The notes below the pieces were generated by a model. That model was not told the origin of the DNA and did no database searches. It saw only the letters and a list, made by a program, of their open reading frames with translations. A stretch of DNA of 64,000 nt, taken from Stichopus chloronotus (Eukaryota; Echinodermata; Holothuroidea; Aspidochirotida; Stichopodidae). Shown one piece after another: positions 62,900-64,000 of this stretch. The position numbers and the translations under genes are program-made. Within the stretch, counting starts at the first letter, position 1. Each line of letters opens with the position of its first letter. The DNA lies in assembly GCA_021234535.1 (NCBI GenBank), contig CM037839.1, positions 26,523,196-26,587,195 on the forward strand, written 5' to 3'.

Positions 62900-64000
62900 G
62901 TGAGGACTGACATTGACACACTCTACCCGGTGTGAAAGGCCTGATAGTCTCAGTGCATTAGTGTTTACCCTGTGTGATCACGTATTATTTTGCATTTTCA
63001 CAATGTCGATCACAACTTTAAACTTTTTGCACAATGTCGCCTATTCGTCGACCTGTACATCATATCGGCGTTGTAAATAAAAGCTGGAATATGAGTTGAA
63101 AATTTGTCAGTGAAAGTCAAACTCTGCGGAATATATCATAGCCACTGAAAAAAAAAAAATTAAGCCCCATTTTTATATATATGAATATTCATATCCATTC
63201 CCATTGGTCTGTTTGACTTCAAGTAACGGTAGTTGACTGCTATGCATCTTGGAGAGTCTGAATTTTGTTGGGCCAACAAAAATGTCAAGACAATTTTCAT
63301 ATTTAAATGTCTGGAAGATGAGTGCATAGGTTTCTTTTAAATTTTGTAACAAGTGTATCTTTTTCCCTACATTCTCTTTCCGGAAACACTGACAAAGAAC
63401 AAAGGAAGATGACCAGGCCATCGACAGTACAACCCAGCTTCAATGAAAGGGGAAATCAGGGTTTATTTTCACGATTTATTTCACTACAATTCCCCACCGG
63501 TATCGTACAATGAGTTATAACTATAACAAATATGATCAAGATTATCTCAAAACATGTGGACAATTTCGAGAAACGAGTCGAATTCGCAAAAAAAAAAAAA
63601 AAAAAAACGGTGAAGAACTCCGAAAGTCTGTAACATCCATATTCATCGAATCAAATATGAATATTCAGTACTATCGCCTTTTCAAGGTATGAGGAGGTGT
63701 GGCTGAACAGTTTCATACGTATAGCCTACGTGTGCTGTATGTATCATCAACTATCACTAAACTCTTGTTTACTTGGCATTGCACAATTCACGAACAGCAT
63801 GGGAACCGTAAACATTCGGTTATGTTTATTCATATAACGTCATCTCAGTCTTACGCTGTGATTGGTACGGTCATCGTATAGAGGAGGCTGTCTTGTCTTG
63901 TACATGAACGTTTATTTTTTGTACCTGACAAATATTAAGACTTCTCATTCACAAGTAATTAACGCTATAATTACCGTTTCTTCTACCTTCAAACACCTCT
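62900..64000. other. Start of intron 3 of the receptor-like gene
   Basis: No second-domain exon was found before the window ends. It contains repeat copy 2 (63,088-63,450) and a poly-A run at 63,589. Confidence 0.5.
63088..63450 (+). repeat. Interspersed repeat, copy 2
   Basis: Matches 2,203-2,565 in the same orientation: 'gttgaaaatttgtca', 'ccattcccattggtct', 'gggccaacaaa', 'agacaattttcata', 'ctggaagatgagtgca', 'acaaagaacaaagg'. An A-rich insertion separates the first block from the rest. Confidence 0.7.

Overview
The window is eukaryotic nuclear DNA. It is AT-rich, its genes are split by long introns with GT-AG borders, and it carries many degenerate transposable elements, including CR1-clade LINEs, inverted-repeat DNA elements and microsatellites. 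The gene families, the CR1 copies and the overall style fit an invertebrate deuterostome. An echinoderm (perhaps a sea cucumber) or a hemichordate is my best guess; this is inference, because no sequence here fixes the species. Most short open frames are chance or transposon remnants. Genes were found by joining short exons whose borders and phases agree.

Region 1 (3.7-17.2 kb, minus strand): a complete aminopeptidase O gene (AOPEP). Ten coding exons join in phase without a stop to give 860 residues, with the zinc site HEISH-x18-E. A possible 5' noncoding exon lies at about 21.9-22.1 kb. The introns hold a head-to-head pair of hAT-like elements, a foldback element built of about 20-bp units, and a repeat pair flanking the catalytic exon. 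Intron 1, or the upstream region, holds a nearly full-length dead CR1 element (17.9-21.2 kb). A second CR1 fragment follows at 22.4-24.2 kb.

Region 2 (27.7-44.2 kb, minus strand): a complete cytosolic thioredoxin gene of five small exons encoding 106 residues with WCGPC. Its first exon encodes only nine residues and lies 11 kb upstream of the second. The introns hold a 1.75-kb TIR element, two foldback elements with TTAA ends, a possible SINE and a 459-bp tandem duplication. About 530 bp upstream, on the opposite strand, is a plausible start exon (44,724) of an unidentified gene, with a CpG-containing stretch between them.

Region 3 (44.7-64 kb): an antisense CR1 fragment, a (TTG)54 and a (TA)n microsatellite, a well-bordered but unrecognised coding exon (52,446-52,698, plus strand), then the 5' half of a plus-strand gene for a secreted or membrane protein. 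Its three exons (signal peptide plus a first fibronectin-III-like domain) have the residues and the 1-2-1 intron phases of class II cytokine receptors (the interferon / IL-10 / tissue-factor receptor family). The gene runs off the right edge, so the second domain, membrane anchor and tail are not visible. If the host is indeed an invertebrate, this receptor is the most interesting item in the window.

The three genes are not an operon. AOPEP (peptide trimming) and thioredoxin (disulfide reduction) are housekeeping genes; both human orthologs lie on 9q, so their proximity may be remnant linkage.
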